Part shown: positions 34,896 to 44,425 of the stretch, in pieces
Layout: each line of letters begins with the position of its first letter
Numbering within the stretch: the stretch's first letter is position 1
NCBI GenBank assembly: GCA_938030705.1
Contig: CALHIR010000027.1
Location: 49,956-113,955 of the forward strand
Origin: Candidatus Poseidoniaceae archaeon
GTDB taxonomy: Archaea; Thermoplasmatota; Poseidoniia; Poseidoniales; Poseidoniaceae
Direction: 5' to 3'
DNA: 64,000 nt
Notes under the pieces: generated by a model
What the model was told of the DNA's origin: nothing
Databases searched by the model: none
The model's input: the letters and a program-made list of their open reading frames with translations, nothing else
Made by a program: the position numbers and the translations under genes

Positions 34896-36410
34896 TCAAT
34901 AGCCGAGGTTTTGCTGGCCGCACACCGGACAGAAGCGCCAGTAGGGATCCAATCCAATACCGCATCCACGGCAGTGAACACCCGATCGAATCGTTGGTTG
35001 CACGAGGGGGGCTTGCTGACGAGCCCAACCCTGTTGCGGGGGCTGTTGCTGCCAATTTTGTTGAGGCGGTTGTTGAGGCAACGGTTGAGGCGGTTGTTGA
35101 GGCAGCGGCTGAGGCCGTTGTTGGGGAAGCGGTTGAGGCCGTTGTTGGGGCGGTGCTTGCTGCGGAGCAGGCTGTTGCTGACCGCCGAGCGGGCGACGAA
35201 CGGGAGCGACGGGTTTGGGCAATACAGCCGTCTTTTCAGCCGCTGGAGAGGCGATAAATTCCGAGAGGGTCACGACGCCGTCGCCATCAGCATCTGCTTC
35301 GGCATGCAGTTCAGCCGCTTCTTCAAGACTGGTCCCGGTCGCTTGAGCCAATTCTTCGACATCTAGCGCTCCGCTCCCGTCTTCATCAGCGGCGATGAAG
35401 TGTTCTGCGGCGCTGACAAACTCGGGCTCCTCTTCCACCGCTTCAGGTTCTGGGGCGGGTTCAACGGGTTCAGCAGGGGAGGGGGCGGCCGGTACGGGTT
35501 GTTCGTCCTCTCCGACCAGTACGGAACTGAACGCACCGGAGAAGGCATCCTGAGTGGCCTTGGCCACCTGCTTTTGGCTTTCGATGTTGAGTTCGGGCTC
35601 AGCTGGCTCAGCCTCGGAAAGACTCGGCAACGCAACCGTGCTGGAGGGAAGAGGAATCGGATTGCTGGCTGGCTCGGGTTCCGGACTGGTTGGAGGAAGG
35701 GGTACAGCCTCGGGTTCAACCGGCGCAGCCGGAGCGGCCTCAGCAGGTGCGGTCTCAGCAGGTGCGGGTTCAGCCGGCGGCGGCGTCGGAAGCGAAGTGG
35801 TTTCGGGGACGTCCACGCTCGCTGCAGCGGCGGAGCCGCTGGCCAGACTTGCCACGGGAATGACCTGTCCAACCACATCGAGAGCTGCGTCCAATTCCTT
35901 GTTCACTGCAACCAGTGCGTCGATGGACCCTTCGACATTGTTCAGCAAGCCTTCAAACGAGGTCATGTACTTGACCACCTCATCTTTCGAACCGGTTTGG
36001 AACGCCACGGCAAAGAGTTTCATCATGCGCATGGGGTCGGCCAATCGCTCAAGTGAACCGCGCTGATGGTCATCAAGGCTACCGAGGGCTGCACCAACCT
36101 CTCCACTTGAATCGGGCATGCCAAGCGCCCTAGAGAGTGGGTCCGGCATACTCATCAAGCCAAGGTGGCCCGCCACGAGGTAGTAGATCTCCCCTCCTTC
36201 ACACTGCATGCGTTCACTGGCGGCTTCAAAATCAAAGTCGCCGGGACGCAGCACAATATCGGAGAGCAGTTCAAAGAACTGGACCATCGCCTGCTCTCTG
36301 GGCATGGCCATCATGGCATGAAGGACATCGCTGGATTCGGTTGCGCCAAAATAGGCGGCAGCATCGTCAACCTCAATCGTATCGGAGGAGGCGGAGTTCC
36401 TGTCTGACAT
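34896..36410 (-). CDS. EF-hand, Pro/Gln-rich, zinc-ribbon protein of unknown function
   Basis: 504 residues, no signal peptide and no membrane helix. Residues 1-180 are a helical domain of unknown type. Residues 190-330 are Ala/Pro/Glu-rich and disordered-looking. Near 340-385 are paired EF-hands (DEDGSGALDVEE and DADGDGVVTLSE) with complete Ca-binding loops. Residues 400-465 are a Pro/Gln repeat (PQQRPQPLPQQ-like). The end is a four-Cys zinc ribbon, CRGCGIGLDPYWRFCPVCG. GGAGGG precedes the ATG. Suggests an intracellular Ca-responsive scaffold; no function is known to me. Confidence 0.75.
   Translation of the reverse strand: MSDRNSASSDTIEVDDAAAYFGATESSDVLHAMMAMPREQAMVQFFELLSDIVLRPGDFDFEAASERMQCEGGEIYYLVAGHLGLMSMPDPLSRALGMPDSSGEVGAALGSLDDHQRGSLERLADPMRMMKLFAVAFQTGSKDEVVKYMTSFEGLLNNVEGSIDALVAVNKELDAALDVVGQVIPVASLASGSAAAASVDVPETTSLPTPPPAEPAPAETAPAEAAPAAPVEPEAVPLPPTSPEPEPASNPIPLPSSTVALPSLSEAEPAEPELNIESQKQVAKATQDAFSGAFSSVLVGEDEQPVPAAPSPAEPVEPAPEPEAVEEEPEFVSAAEHFIAADEDGSGALDVEELAQATGTSLEEAAELHAEADADGDGVVTLSEFIASPAAEKTAVLPKPVAPVRRPLGGQQQPAPQQAPPQQRPQPLPQQRPQPLPQQPPQPLPQQPPQQNWQQQPPQQGWARQQAPLVQPTIRSGVHCRGCGIGLDPYWRFCPVCGQQNLGY
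35058..35160. repeat. Imperfect tandem repeat coding the Pro/Gln tract
   Basis: Four to five imperfect copies of a 24-27 base unit built on GGTTGAGGCxGTTGTTG, read on the minus strand as CAACAACGGCCTCAACC-type codons giving PQQRPQPLPQQ. Such repeats change length by slippage. Confidence 0.7.
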
Positions 36411-36468
36411 CCAACTCCCTCCTTTTCCATGCGACCGAAGACACCCATTTAAGCCCTCATGATACCGT

Positions 36469-39400
36469 TCACGAGCGCTTGTTTTTCGCGAGGTTGAAAA
36501 TGGCCCTGGATTGTTCAGCAGACCAACCCGTTTCTTGGAGTTGCATCAGCATTGTCCGCTCTTCATTTCCGTCAGCCATGGCGCCCACAATCCAGTCAAC
36601 AGCAGCTTCTCTGTCATCGCTTTGCCAATCTTCAAAGATGCTCAAATCAACGTTGATTTTGGCCTTTCTGACCTTCGTACCCGACGGTTCTTCATCTGCT
36701 TGAACGATTTTCTTTCTGCTGGCTTTCTTGGGGCCGGAGCTTGTGCTTACCGGCGGAGAAGCCCTGCTGGGACCTCGACCTGGAGGGCCGCCGGGTCCTC
36801 GCTTTGAAGGGCCACCGCTTGAACGGGGCGTTGACGAAGTGGGGCCGGGGCCGGATGGACCTGATGCACGGCCAGGTGCCTTTCGCTCTGGTTTAACTTG
36901 GGAGCGAGTTGGGGCAACACGAACTTTCCGATCAAACTGGTCAAGGAAACTCTCCTCCTCATCGTCATCAAAGAAATCGTCGTAATCGTCCTCATCCTCG
37001 TCATCCTCCTCGCTACGTAAGACACGGACCACGACCAAGGTCAGAATGAGGACGGCACCCAACCCTCCGAGTGCCAGCATGATGGTGCCGGCATCAACAC
37101 CGAAGAGGCCTTCTTCACCGTCTCCTGAAAGAGGGATGTAAGGGCAACCATCGTCGTACCCATCCACGCCTTTTGGTTTGTTGGGGCAGTTGTCGCTATC
37201 GTCCATGACGCCGTCAAGATCGGTGTCTCGCTCGGAAATGTGGCAACCTTCCTCATCAACCGTCAAACCAGGTGTGGTCTTCGGACAGAAGTCTGCATTG
37301 AGGGCGCCGGGGACAAATTGCCCGGGCCAAGAAGGATCTCTCGTGGCATTCCACGTCGGGTCGCCCCAATTATCGCCATATCCATCGAAGTCGGAATCTT
37401 TCCACTGCGTTGGATCGCCCCGAAGGGCAAGGGGTTCGTTCTCATCTCGCCATCCATCGCCGTCATCAAGACAACCGAGGAAATCTATAGAAGAAGTGCC
37501 TGCTTCCGTTGGGCAGTCGTCTGCGTTGTTGGCAGGCGAGGGGTTGTCGCCGTAGCCGTCGCCGTCTTGGTCAAACCACTGTGTCGGATCGCTGGGGAAG
37601 GCGTCGCCGCTTTGGTTGACGTGCAAGCCAGATTCATCGTCAATATCGTACGTGTAAAGGCCGCTGTAACCGTCGCCATCAAGGTCGGTGTCAAGGGCGC
37701 TTTCATCGGTACAACCGTTGGCGAGGATGGGGAAACCGGGAGGCGTGTCATCACAGGCGTCGTCGAGGTCAGAAAGACCGTCGCCGTCCGAATCACGTTG
37801 GGCCTGAGAACAGCCGTTCTGGTCAACTTCTTCACCCGCATCGGTGTTTGGACAGGTGTCTTCAGGGTCGTTAAGCCCGTCTCCATCGGAATCCGATGTG
37901 CGCTGTTCGTTGCTGCAACCATCACCATCAACGGCGATCCCCGTGGGTGTTTCTGGGCACAGGTCAGCGTTGTTCTTCACGCCGTCGTCGTCGTCGTCAA
38001 GCTCAGATTGAGAACAACCCTGTTCGTTGACCGATTCGCCTACTGGCGTGTTGGGGCAGAGGGTATCAAGTTCGTTGATGACGCCGTCGCTGTCGTTATC
38101 GGCAATGTCGATTATACGGCACCCCACACCATCCGTACCGTTGATGACCCCGACTTCATCGGGGCAGTAATCGCCCTCGAACCCTGTGGGGTTATCGCCA
38201 AAACCATCGCCATCTCGGTCTCGAGACTGAGTCTTTTCGTACGGGAAAGCATCGCCGAGTTCATCAATCCGAAGGCCAGTTTCTTGGTCGAGATCATAAG
38301 CGTAGGTGTCCGTGTAGCCGTCGCCGTCCGAGTCAGGACAGCCGTAGGCGTAGACCGACAAACTGCGACGCGTTGAATTGCCCCATTCGGTCGGGCAAGC
38401 ATCGAGTTGAAGCCCTTCAGCATTGGAGCCGTTGTAGAGTGCGGTCCAATTGTCTGCATACCCGTCATCATCGGTATCGTTCGCCGCCGCCTTGCGGAGC
38501 GGGAAGCGGTCGGGAGTGGTGGCGTTTTCAGATTGATTGTCGCCATAGCCATCCCCATCACTGTCCTTCCATTGCGTCCCGTCAAGCGGCCACAAGTCCG
38601 CACCGTCCTCAGTCGTCCAGTCGTAGTACGGGGGCTGCGTTGAGTTGGATGGGTCGCTGGCGCCGTCGCCGTCCGTGTCGACACAGCCATTGCGGTCGAG
38701 ATAGGAAAGGCCGTGGATATAGGGGCACAAGTCACCGAATTCAGCGTCCAAATCGTTGTCGCCGAAACCGTCTCCGTCGGAATCCTCGTACTGGCTGGCA
38801 ATGTACGGGAAGACGTCCGGTGCGGTGGATTGCCCGGTCGGTTCGAGGGCCGTTGCGCAGCAATCCGGTCCGTGATTGTCTCCGAAACCGTCGCCATCGG
38901 AGTCCAACACCTGCTTCCAGTTGGAATAGTATCGGTCGCCGCCAATGTACCCTTGGAGGTTGTCGGACCAGCCATCTTGGTCTCGGTCTTCACAACCAAA
39001 ACGGTCAATCCATGAGGTTCCGGCCGCAGTATCACAACTGTCGATTTCATCTCGGAATCCATCGTAATCGAAGTCAGCGCAACCTTGGACCACAAAGGAA
39101 GACGTCCCTGCTTCGGTAGGACAAGCGTCGGGCAGAGGCCCAAGCGGGTTGTCACCGTAATTATCACCGTCGCTGTCCTTCCATTGATCGCCCACCGTCG
39201 GCATGGCGTCAATGAGGTCGAAGACCAAATCCCTGTCCCGGTCAGCGTACAATCGCAACATGACCACATCGTCATCGACCGTATCCCAATAAGCCATGTG
39301 AACGGTGCCGTTGCTGTCGAGCATGGCATGAACCGGCTCGTTGGTAGTGATATCTCCAAACATGACCGACATCCACGTCGGCGTCCCGTGAGAAGCGTTC

Positions 39401-42400
39401 AGTTCAACGGTGTTCACCGTCAACTGTTGTGTGGTTGGATCGCTGGTTAACAAGAGCAAATGGTCACCCATGTGGACGATATCCCAGGCCCCGTCAACGG
39501 CAGCAGCAGGACGTTCAGCAAGGGTTGTCCAGGCACCTGTTTCATTCAATCCAAGAATCGAAGAAATGGTGTTTCCGCGAACGGCCAACACCGGTTCATC
39601 ACCCCCGGAGAGGTCCAAACGGAATTCGTTGGTCGTCCCGCTGGGCTGGGGTACCGTGTGTTCGTACCAATCACTGCTTCCCGGCCACAATTCATGCACG
39701 CCAAGCGTGCCGTCGGTGCTAAGGCTCGCCAAAAGGAGAGAGCCATTGGCCAGGGTGGTAAGTTGCAGTTGGCTGTTGAGGTCGGAATGGTTGGAGATGT
39801 TGTGCCGAGTCAACGTGCTGCCATCGTATATCCAAACAGCGAGATGGGTGCCGCTGCTGTTGGAAGCGAGCAAACCGACCGCTATGGAATCGTTTGCAAG
39901 CACAACCGCAGGGTGTTGCGTGGACACGGCTTCACCTTCCTCCCCCAAGGTTGTCAGCGACCAACTCGAGCCGCCCACCGCCAACTCAAGTTGGTCCGTG
40001 GGGTCGTGCCGGTAGATGAGGTGCGGGGTGTTTTGGCTGTCAACGACCACTTCAATCGGTGCAACGAGGGTGGCGCTGTTTCGCACCAATTCCGTTGCCC
40101 AACCCGTTGAGCTTTGTGTCGCTGCAAAAATTTGTTTCCCGGCCCCCGAGGTGTAAGCAAGAACTTGTTCGCTCTCATGAGTCACTGTCGAGCCAAGCCA
40201 CTGCCCCATGGTACCGGTGGTTGCGACGTCCTGTTGCAACGCTGTCAACGATGAGGTACTGTGCAACACCATCGACGTTCTGTTTTCAACCAGCAAAACC
40301 GGTTGGCCAGAAGAACGAACCTCAAAACTGGTTCCAAGATGGGTGGTGTTGAGGCTCACCACGATTTGGTCAACCCATTGACCGGAAGGTGTTCCGTCGT
40401 TCATGTGCTCAATCTTCGAAACGTGATGGCGAAGGGCGTCGGCGTGGGAGAAGACAAGGCTCGTTTCACCTCGAGCGGCCGTCCCGAGGTCCACGCCGGT
40501 CAGCGTTCCTTGTTTGGTGAACGTAAGGGATTCCCAATCTCGTTCACTCAAGACGAGATAGTCAAGACCGTAGGCATCGCCACGGTTGGTTGAACGCATG
40601 GAGTAGACCATATCGCTTAACCCATCACCGTTTACATCGCCATCACTGGCCACCCGCATACCCAATCGCTCGCTGCTGTTGCCCTCGGCGAGCAGTTGCC
40701 GGTCGTTGCTCAATCCTGTCGCAGAACCAAGGAATATTTCGATACGCCCCGCAGAAGAGCCCATGCGGCTTGAGATGTAGACATCGTCGTAGCCATCCTC
40801 GTTGATGTCGCCTGCTGCCTCAACGGCTTCACCCACGCGAGTGTTTGGTGTGGTGGGTTCAAACTGCCAATCTGCGCTCCCTGGAAGTTGACCGCTGGTG
40901 CCCTCAAACAACCACAAGATGCCTGTCCCAAAGGTGCCCGTTGTGTTGAGCGGTTCGGTGATGATGTGCTCGTCGTAGCCATCACCGTTGAGGTCGCCCA
41001 CGCAGGCCACGTTCAGGCCGAACAGCTTCCCTTGAAGGAGCGAGGCAATGGTGTGGTCGGGGGTGCCGTTGTAGCCCGATGATGACCCGTAATAGTACTC
41101 CACTGAAGAGTAGGAGAGCGGATCTTCAAACGAGCCGGTGTTGCCCACAATGAGTTCATCAAACCCGTCGTTGTTGATGTCACACCCTTCAAGCGAGCGC
41201 CCGAACAAGTCGCCAGCTTCCGTTTGGGTGAGGTTGCGCAGATGACTTAATCCCGTTGCATTGCTGCTGTAGACGTTCACCTTCCCGGTATCCGTTTGGG
41301 TTGAACTCGCCTCGGTTGAATAATTTCGAGCCGTTGCTGCGAGGTAATCACCGCCGCCTGCGTGGTGAAGGGCTTCAACCGCACTTCCCAGCGATTCGTT
41401 GTCCCCGCCCAGAACGGTTGCCCAAGGCGTTGAGGTAAGACCGGATTCGTTGCCCAAAAAGATCAGGACTTGACCGTGGCGAGCATCGGAATCGTTGGCG
41501 GCCGCCCAACCCGGGGCGCCGATGGCCAAATCCGTGATGCCGTCGTTGTTGAAATCACCGTGGTCGATACCGGCGCCGTAGTGAGCCCCATCGCCATCTC
41601 CTGCAAGGATCACATCGGGGGTCTGTGAAAGTCCAGCCGCCGAGCCATAGTACACGTCCACGCGTCCGTTGTCCTCAAAGGTCAACAAATCAGCGTGGGG
41701 AGTGGCGATGACCAAGTCATCAAATCCGTCATGGTTCAGATCCATCAGGAGCAAAGCCCCTTCTTGTTCGTCTTCTTCACCGAGTCGCACATCTTTTGGC
41801 GTAGGGTCAACCCTGCCGATGTCTTGACCGGAAAGAGAGCGGATGAGGTTGAGGGTGAAGGATGAGCCGGATTGCGTAGCGGTAGCTACCTGTTCGACGT
41901 TGCTGGCGTCAAGATCCATGCCCAAGGCATCGACAAGTCCCCCATCGCTCAATAACACGCTGACATCACGCTCAAATCCATCCACTCGGAGCAACACAAC
42001 TTCGCCGGTGTTGTTGCGCGAATACAGGACGTGGGCGACGCCGTTTTCGTCAACCTCCAATTCGAAATCTTCCCCGACCGGTCCTGCGTCGAGGAGGTAA
42101 TCGGTCCAATACGCCCCGCTAAAGTTCACTTGATGCAGGGCGCCGGACTCGGTTCGCATCAAACCCCATTCAAGTCCATCGGGTGTGATGTCGAGGGCCA
42201 AATGCGTTGGTGAGGCGTTCTCAATGATGGTGCGTGTATGGTACTTTGCCGTTTCATAACCTTGGACGTTTTGATTTGAGGCTGCATAACGACCCATATT
42301 CAAGTCATCACCGTCTGCATACAACACCCTTGGTCGCTCGTTGGTGGTGATGGCGATGGCGCAATCCACCAAATCGGCGGCGGTGGATGAAGCGACCGTA

Positions 42401-42813
42401 TCCACCAAGATGGTTGACCACTGGCCGTTTGAATGATGGGTTGCCGTCCGAACAGGGCCCTCTTCAGTGCTCCAGCAATAATGCTCCTTGTTGTATCGTG
42501 TCAACTTCATGTCCGGCGTCCCGTGATGTTCGCTGTTTGAGGTGTTGAAGGTGGTACTGAACCACATGTCGAACATGGACTCATCCCGTACATCAGCCTG
42601 AACCAACCCGTCAACATCGATGGTGGAAGAACCCAAGTCGTGCCCGTAGCCGGATTCAAGCGAATAAGAAGCGGTCAGAAGGGCGTCTCCAGCCTCATCC
42701 AGCACGGCTTCAGAGGGTTGCACTGACACGACCGGCGCCCACAAAGAGACGACAAAGAGAAGGGCGAGCATGACACTTTTGAGATGAATCCTCTGAAAAC
42801 CACTACCCGCCAT
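36469..42813 (-). CDS. Giant surface protein: FG-GAP propeller, thrombospondin type 3 array, membrane anchor, cytoplasmic tail
   Basis: About 2114 residues (frame open from 42846; the chosen Met starts a good signal peptide). Order: signal peptide; beta-rich region; six FG-GAP-like Ca loops of integrin-alpha type at about residues 355-735 (e.g. DLNHDGFDDLVIATP, DFNNDGITDLAIGAP, DINEDGYDDVYIS); a second beta-rich region; from about 1200 to 1890 a thrombospondin-type-3 array with D-x-D-x-DG Ca loops; membrane helix near 1907-1930 (IMLALGGLGAVLILTLVVVRVL); then an acidic cluster, a Gly/Pro/Arg/Ser linker and a helical C-terminal domain (about 60 residues) inside the cell. Probably an adhesin or surface receptor. 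Confidence 0.85.
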   Translation of the reverse strand: MAGSGFQRIHLKSVMLALLFVVSLWAPVVSVQPSEAVLDEAGDALLTASYSLESGYGHDLGSSTIDVDGLVQADVRDESMFDMWFSTTFNTSNSEHHGTPDMKLTRYNKEHYCWSTEEGPVRTATHHSNGQWSTILVDTVASSTAADLVDCAIAITTNERPRVLYADGDDLNMGRYAASNQNVQGYETAKYHTRTIIENASPTHLALDITPDGLEWGLMRTESGALHQVNFSGAYWTDYLLDAGPVGEDFELEVDENGVAHVLYSRNNTGEVVLLRVDGFERDVSVLLSDGGLVDALGMDLDASNVEQVATATQSGSSFTLNLIRSLSGQDIGRVDPTPKDVRLGEEDEQEGALLLMDLNHDGFDDLVIATPHADLLTFEDNGRVDVYYGSAAGLSQTPDVILAGDGDGAHYGAGIDHGDFNNDGITDLAIGAPGWAAANDSDARHGQVLIFLGNESGLTSTPWATVLGGDNESLGSAVEALHHAGGGDYLAATARNYSTEASSTQTDTGKVNVYSSNATGLSHLRNLTQTEAGDLFGRSLEGCDINNDGFDELIVGNTGSFEDPLSYSSVEYYYGSSSGYNGTPDHTIASLLQGKLFGLNVACVGDLNGDGYDEHIITEPLNTTGTFGTGILWLFEGTSGQLPGSADWQFEPTTPNTRVGEAVEAAGDINEDGYDDVYISSRMGSSAGRIEIFLGSATGLSNDRQLLAEGNSSERLGMRVASDGDVNGDGLSDMVYSMRSTNRGDAYGLDYLVLSERDWESLTFTKQGTLTGVDLGTAARGETSLVFSHADALRHHVSKIEHMNDGTPSGQWVDQIVVSLNTTHLGTSFEVRSSGQPVLLVENRTSMVLHSTSSLTALQQDVATTGTMGQWLGSTVTHESEQVLAYTSGAGKQIFAATQSSTGWATELVRNSATLVAPIEVVVDSQNTPHLIYRHDPTDQLELAVGGSSWSLTTLGEEGEAVSTQHPAVVLANDSIAVGLLASNSSGTHLAVWIYDGSTLTRHNISNHSDLNSQLQLTTLANGSLLLASLSTDGTLGVHELWPGSSDWYEHTVPQPSGTTNEFRLDLSGGDEPVLAVRGNTISSILGLNETGAWTTLAERPAAAVDGAWDIVHMGDHLLLLTSDPTTQQLTVNTVELNASHGTPTWMSVMFGDITTNEPVHAMLDSNGTVHMAYWDTVDDDVVMLRLYADRDRDLVFDLIDAMPTVGDQWKDSDGDNYGDNPLGPLPDACPTEAGTSSFVVQGCADFDYDGFRDEIDSCDTAAGTSWIDRFGCEDRDQDGWSDNLQGYIGGDRYYSNWKQVLDSDGDGFGDNHGPDCCATALEPTGQSTAPDVFPYIASQYEDSDGDGFGDNDLDAEFGDLCPYIHGLSYLDRNGCVDTDGDGASDPSNSTQPPYYDWTTEDGADLWPLDGTQWKDSDGDGYGDNQSENATTPDRFPLRKAAANDTDDDGYADNWTALYNGSNAEGLQLDACPTEWGNSTRRSLSVYAYGCPDSDGDGYTDTYAYDLDQETGLRIDELGDAFPYEKTQSRDRDGDGFGDNPTGFEGDYCPDEVGVINGTDGVGCRIIDIADNDSDGVINELDTLCPNTPVGESVNEQGCSQSELDDDDDGVKNNADLCPETPTGIAVDGDGCSNEQRTSDSDGDGLNDPEDTCPNTDAGEEVDQNGCSQAQRDSDGDGLSDLDDACDDTPPGFPILANGCTDESALDTDLDGDGYSGLYTYDIDDESGLHVNQSGDAFPSDPTQWFDQDGDGYGDNPSPANNADDCPTEAGTSSIDFLGCLDDGDGWRDENEPLALRGDPTQWKDSDFDGYGDNWGDPTWNATRDPSWPGQFVPGALNADFCPKTTPGLTVDEEGCHISERDTDLDGVMDDSDNCPNKPKGVDGYDDGCPYIPLSGDGEEGLFGVDAGTIMLALGGLGAVLILTLVVVRVLRSEEDDEDEDDYDDFFDDDEEESFLDQFDRKVRVAPTRSQVKPERKAPGRASGPSGPGPTSSTPRSSGGPSKRGPGGPPGRGPSRASPPVSTSSGPKKASRKKIVQADEEPSGTKVRKAKINVDLSIFEDWQSDDREAAVDWIVGAMADGNEERTMLMQLQETGWSAEQSRAIFNLAKNKRS
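37120..39230 (-). repeat. Coding repeat array: thrombospondin type 3 Ca-binding modules
   Basis: Within the giant surface protein. Modules of roughly 35-60 residues are built on D(S/T)DGDGYGDN-type loops, many preceded by TQWKD and many followed by DxFP. About eight loops end GDN, alternating with shorter classical ones (DLDGVMDDSDNCP). Each loop should hold Ca2+ and stiffen the stalk in seawater. Confidence 0.8.
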
Positions 42814-42936
42814 GGCCCAAGCAGAGCCTCCAACATAGAAAATCATTGTTCAGCCAAGGCTGACCCCCATAGGGGGTCAATTTGTCCATCGGGATTGACC
42901 GTTGGATTGAGAAGGATGAGGTTGGCATCCTACCCC

Positions 42937-43593
42937 ATGAGGCCCCCTTCTCACCTGATTTTCACAGGCGGAGAATGGTGTAGTTCAGAGGTGATTCAAA
43001 CCCTCCTTTCCCATCGCCCAACCGTCATTGCCTGCGACGGTTCCCTGACCAACTGCCTCGACCGAGACATCGTACCCGACGTTGTGATCGGGGACATGGA
43101 CAGCGTTGGTCCAGACGTGCTCGAACGCTTTGTGAGTCTTGGAGGCAAAGTGCATCTGCGAAAGGAACAGGAAAGTCATGATTTGAGTAAAGCATTGGTG
43201 TTCGCTGAAGAATTGGGTTGCACATCATGCGTCGTCGTGGGTGCAACCGGAGGCGACCGTGAACACGAGTGGGCCAACCTGCTGAGTTGCGCCTCCTCGA
43301 GCCTCGAAATTGAATGCCCCGGAGAAGACCACGCCTATCGGTTTCTTCTACCCGGAAGCGACCACTCTATAGAAATGGAGGTGGGCCAAACTTTCTCCCT
43401 CTTTGCGGTGCCAATTGCGGAAGACATCACCCTCACTGGCGCACAATACGCCTTGGAAAAAGAAACCTTGAACATGGGTTCGAGGGGCTTGCACAATGTC
43501 GCTGCCCAACCCACCGTAAAGGTGAGCTACGCCAAAGGGCGACTCATGCTTCTGATGCATCATCCTTCGACGAGGGTGGAAGGAAGGACCTGA
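42937..43593 (+). CDS. Thiamine pyrophosphokinase
   Basis: Transfers pyrophosphate from ATP to thiamine, giving TPP from salvaged thiamine. About 218 residues: VIACDGSLTNCLDRDIVPDVVIGDMDS carries the catalytic Asp cluster (quoted in parts: ACDGS, PDVVIGDMDS), then KEQESHDLSKAL, VVVGATGGDREHEWANLL and a C-terminal TPK B1-type strand region ending GLHNVAAQPTVKVSY. An in-frame ATG at 42916 is an alternative start. Its 3' end overlaps the converging DUF4105-like gene by 50 bases. TPK of this type is more usual in bacteria and eukaryotes than in archaea. Confidence 0.88.
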   Translation: MRPPSHLIFTGGEWCSSEVIQTLLSHRPTVIACDGSLTNCLDRDIVPDVVIGDMDSVGPDVLERFVSLGGKVHLRKEQESHDLSKALVFAEELGCTSCVVVGATGGDREHEWANLLSCASSSLEIECPGEDHAYRFLLPGSDHSIEMEVGQTFSLFAVPIAEDITLTGAQYALEKETLNMGSRGLHNVAAQPTVKVSYAKGRLMLLMHHPSTRVEGRT

Positions 43594-44425
43594 GCATCGC
43601 TGAATAATCCCCTTCGCCGTCCCAATCTTTGGCTCGTTGGTCAATTCGGGCTTTCTCAAGGGTTGCCTCAAAGCCGCCCCAATCCTCAATTAATTTCAGG
43701 CGGAAAGCTGCCTTCGGAGTATAGCCTGGAAGGAAGTTACGCCAAAGGAAAGGAATTCTTCCGGGCGTGACCTTGTTGATGATTTTCACGATGGACGTGT
43801 TGCAGGTGGTGAGCAAGGAATGGTACCATTCTGGGTGAACGGCTAAATCATTGAGTTTCTTGACCAAACCAAACAAGAGTTGTTTGTCTTTACCAGGCGG
43901 AGTAATGGCGCGAAACATGTAGTCTTTGTTGCCCCTGCCGTGTGTGCGCAAGCCGGTCACGTCTCGCTCAAAACCAACCAAGAGGTAAAGTTCGTAAGCG
44001 CGCCACATTCCATCCCAGGGGTGGTAACGTTCGTTCTTTTCACGCCGAGTCTCAAATGAAAATGAAAGGCATGTGCCGTTTTTGAACTCGAAGGTCAAGT
44101 AGGTGTGAGCAAGCCCCTTCAGGGAGTGGAAATGGTCCACAACGAACCAAATATCTTTCAGATCCTCAGCGTCAACCGCCACGTTCTCAACCCAATTCTC
44201 ATCACGGTCTCGGGTGGTTCGCCACGTGAAATCTCGGACCATATGGAAGGTGATTTTTGAGCCCTCAACGGTCGCCGTTGTCAAATGCTCACAATCAGCG
44301 GCCCATTCAAGGTCCAGGGAAGGTTGAAGCGGACGCACGCGGGTGTACCAAACGTAGGTCAATCGGAGGACGACCAATCCAACAAGGCCGCCAACGACCA
44401 TCAACGCGTAATCAAGCCAGTCCAT
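43544..44425 (-). CDS. Membrane-anchored DUF4105-like protein
   Basis: 293 residues: an N-terminal membrane helix (ALMVVGGLVGLVVLRLTYVWY), then a soluble domain resembling DUF4105 (also called Lnb N-terminal periplasmic domain): HMVRDFTWRTTRDRDENW, DIWFVVDHFHSLKGLAHTYL, GTCLSFSFETRREK and TCNTSIVKIINK with a conserved Cys. The Cys, His and Asn pattern hints at a papain-like Cys hydrolase/transferase fold; activity is unproven. The domain is probably outside the cell. Its ATG directly follows the stop of the preceding surface-protein gene, so both are one operon. Confidence 0.75.
   Translation of the reverse strand: MDWLDYALMVVGGLVGLVVLRLTYVWYTRVRPLQPSLDLEWAADCEHLTTATVEGSKITFHMVRDFTWRTTRDRDENWVENVAVDAEDLKDIWFVVDHFHSLKGLAHTYLTFEFKNGTCLSFSFETRREKNERYHPWDGMWRAYELYLLVGFERDVTGLRTHGRGNKDYMFRAITPPGKDKQLLFGLVKKLNDLAVHPEWYHSLLTTCNTSIVKIINKVTPGRIPFLWRNFLPGYTPKAAFRLKLIEDWGGFEATLEKARIDQRAKDWDGEGDYSAMLRSFLPPSSKDDASEA

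Noticed and set aside
37240..38376. 378-codon open frame on the plus strand, Val/Ile/Arg-rich
   Set aside because: It lies entirely antisense to the Ca-module array; Asp/Gly codons of the repeat read as Val/Ile/Pro on the other strand and keep the frame open. No start signal or protein family.
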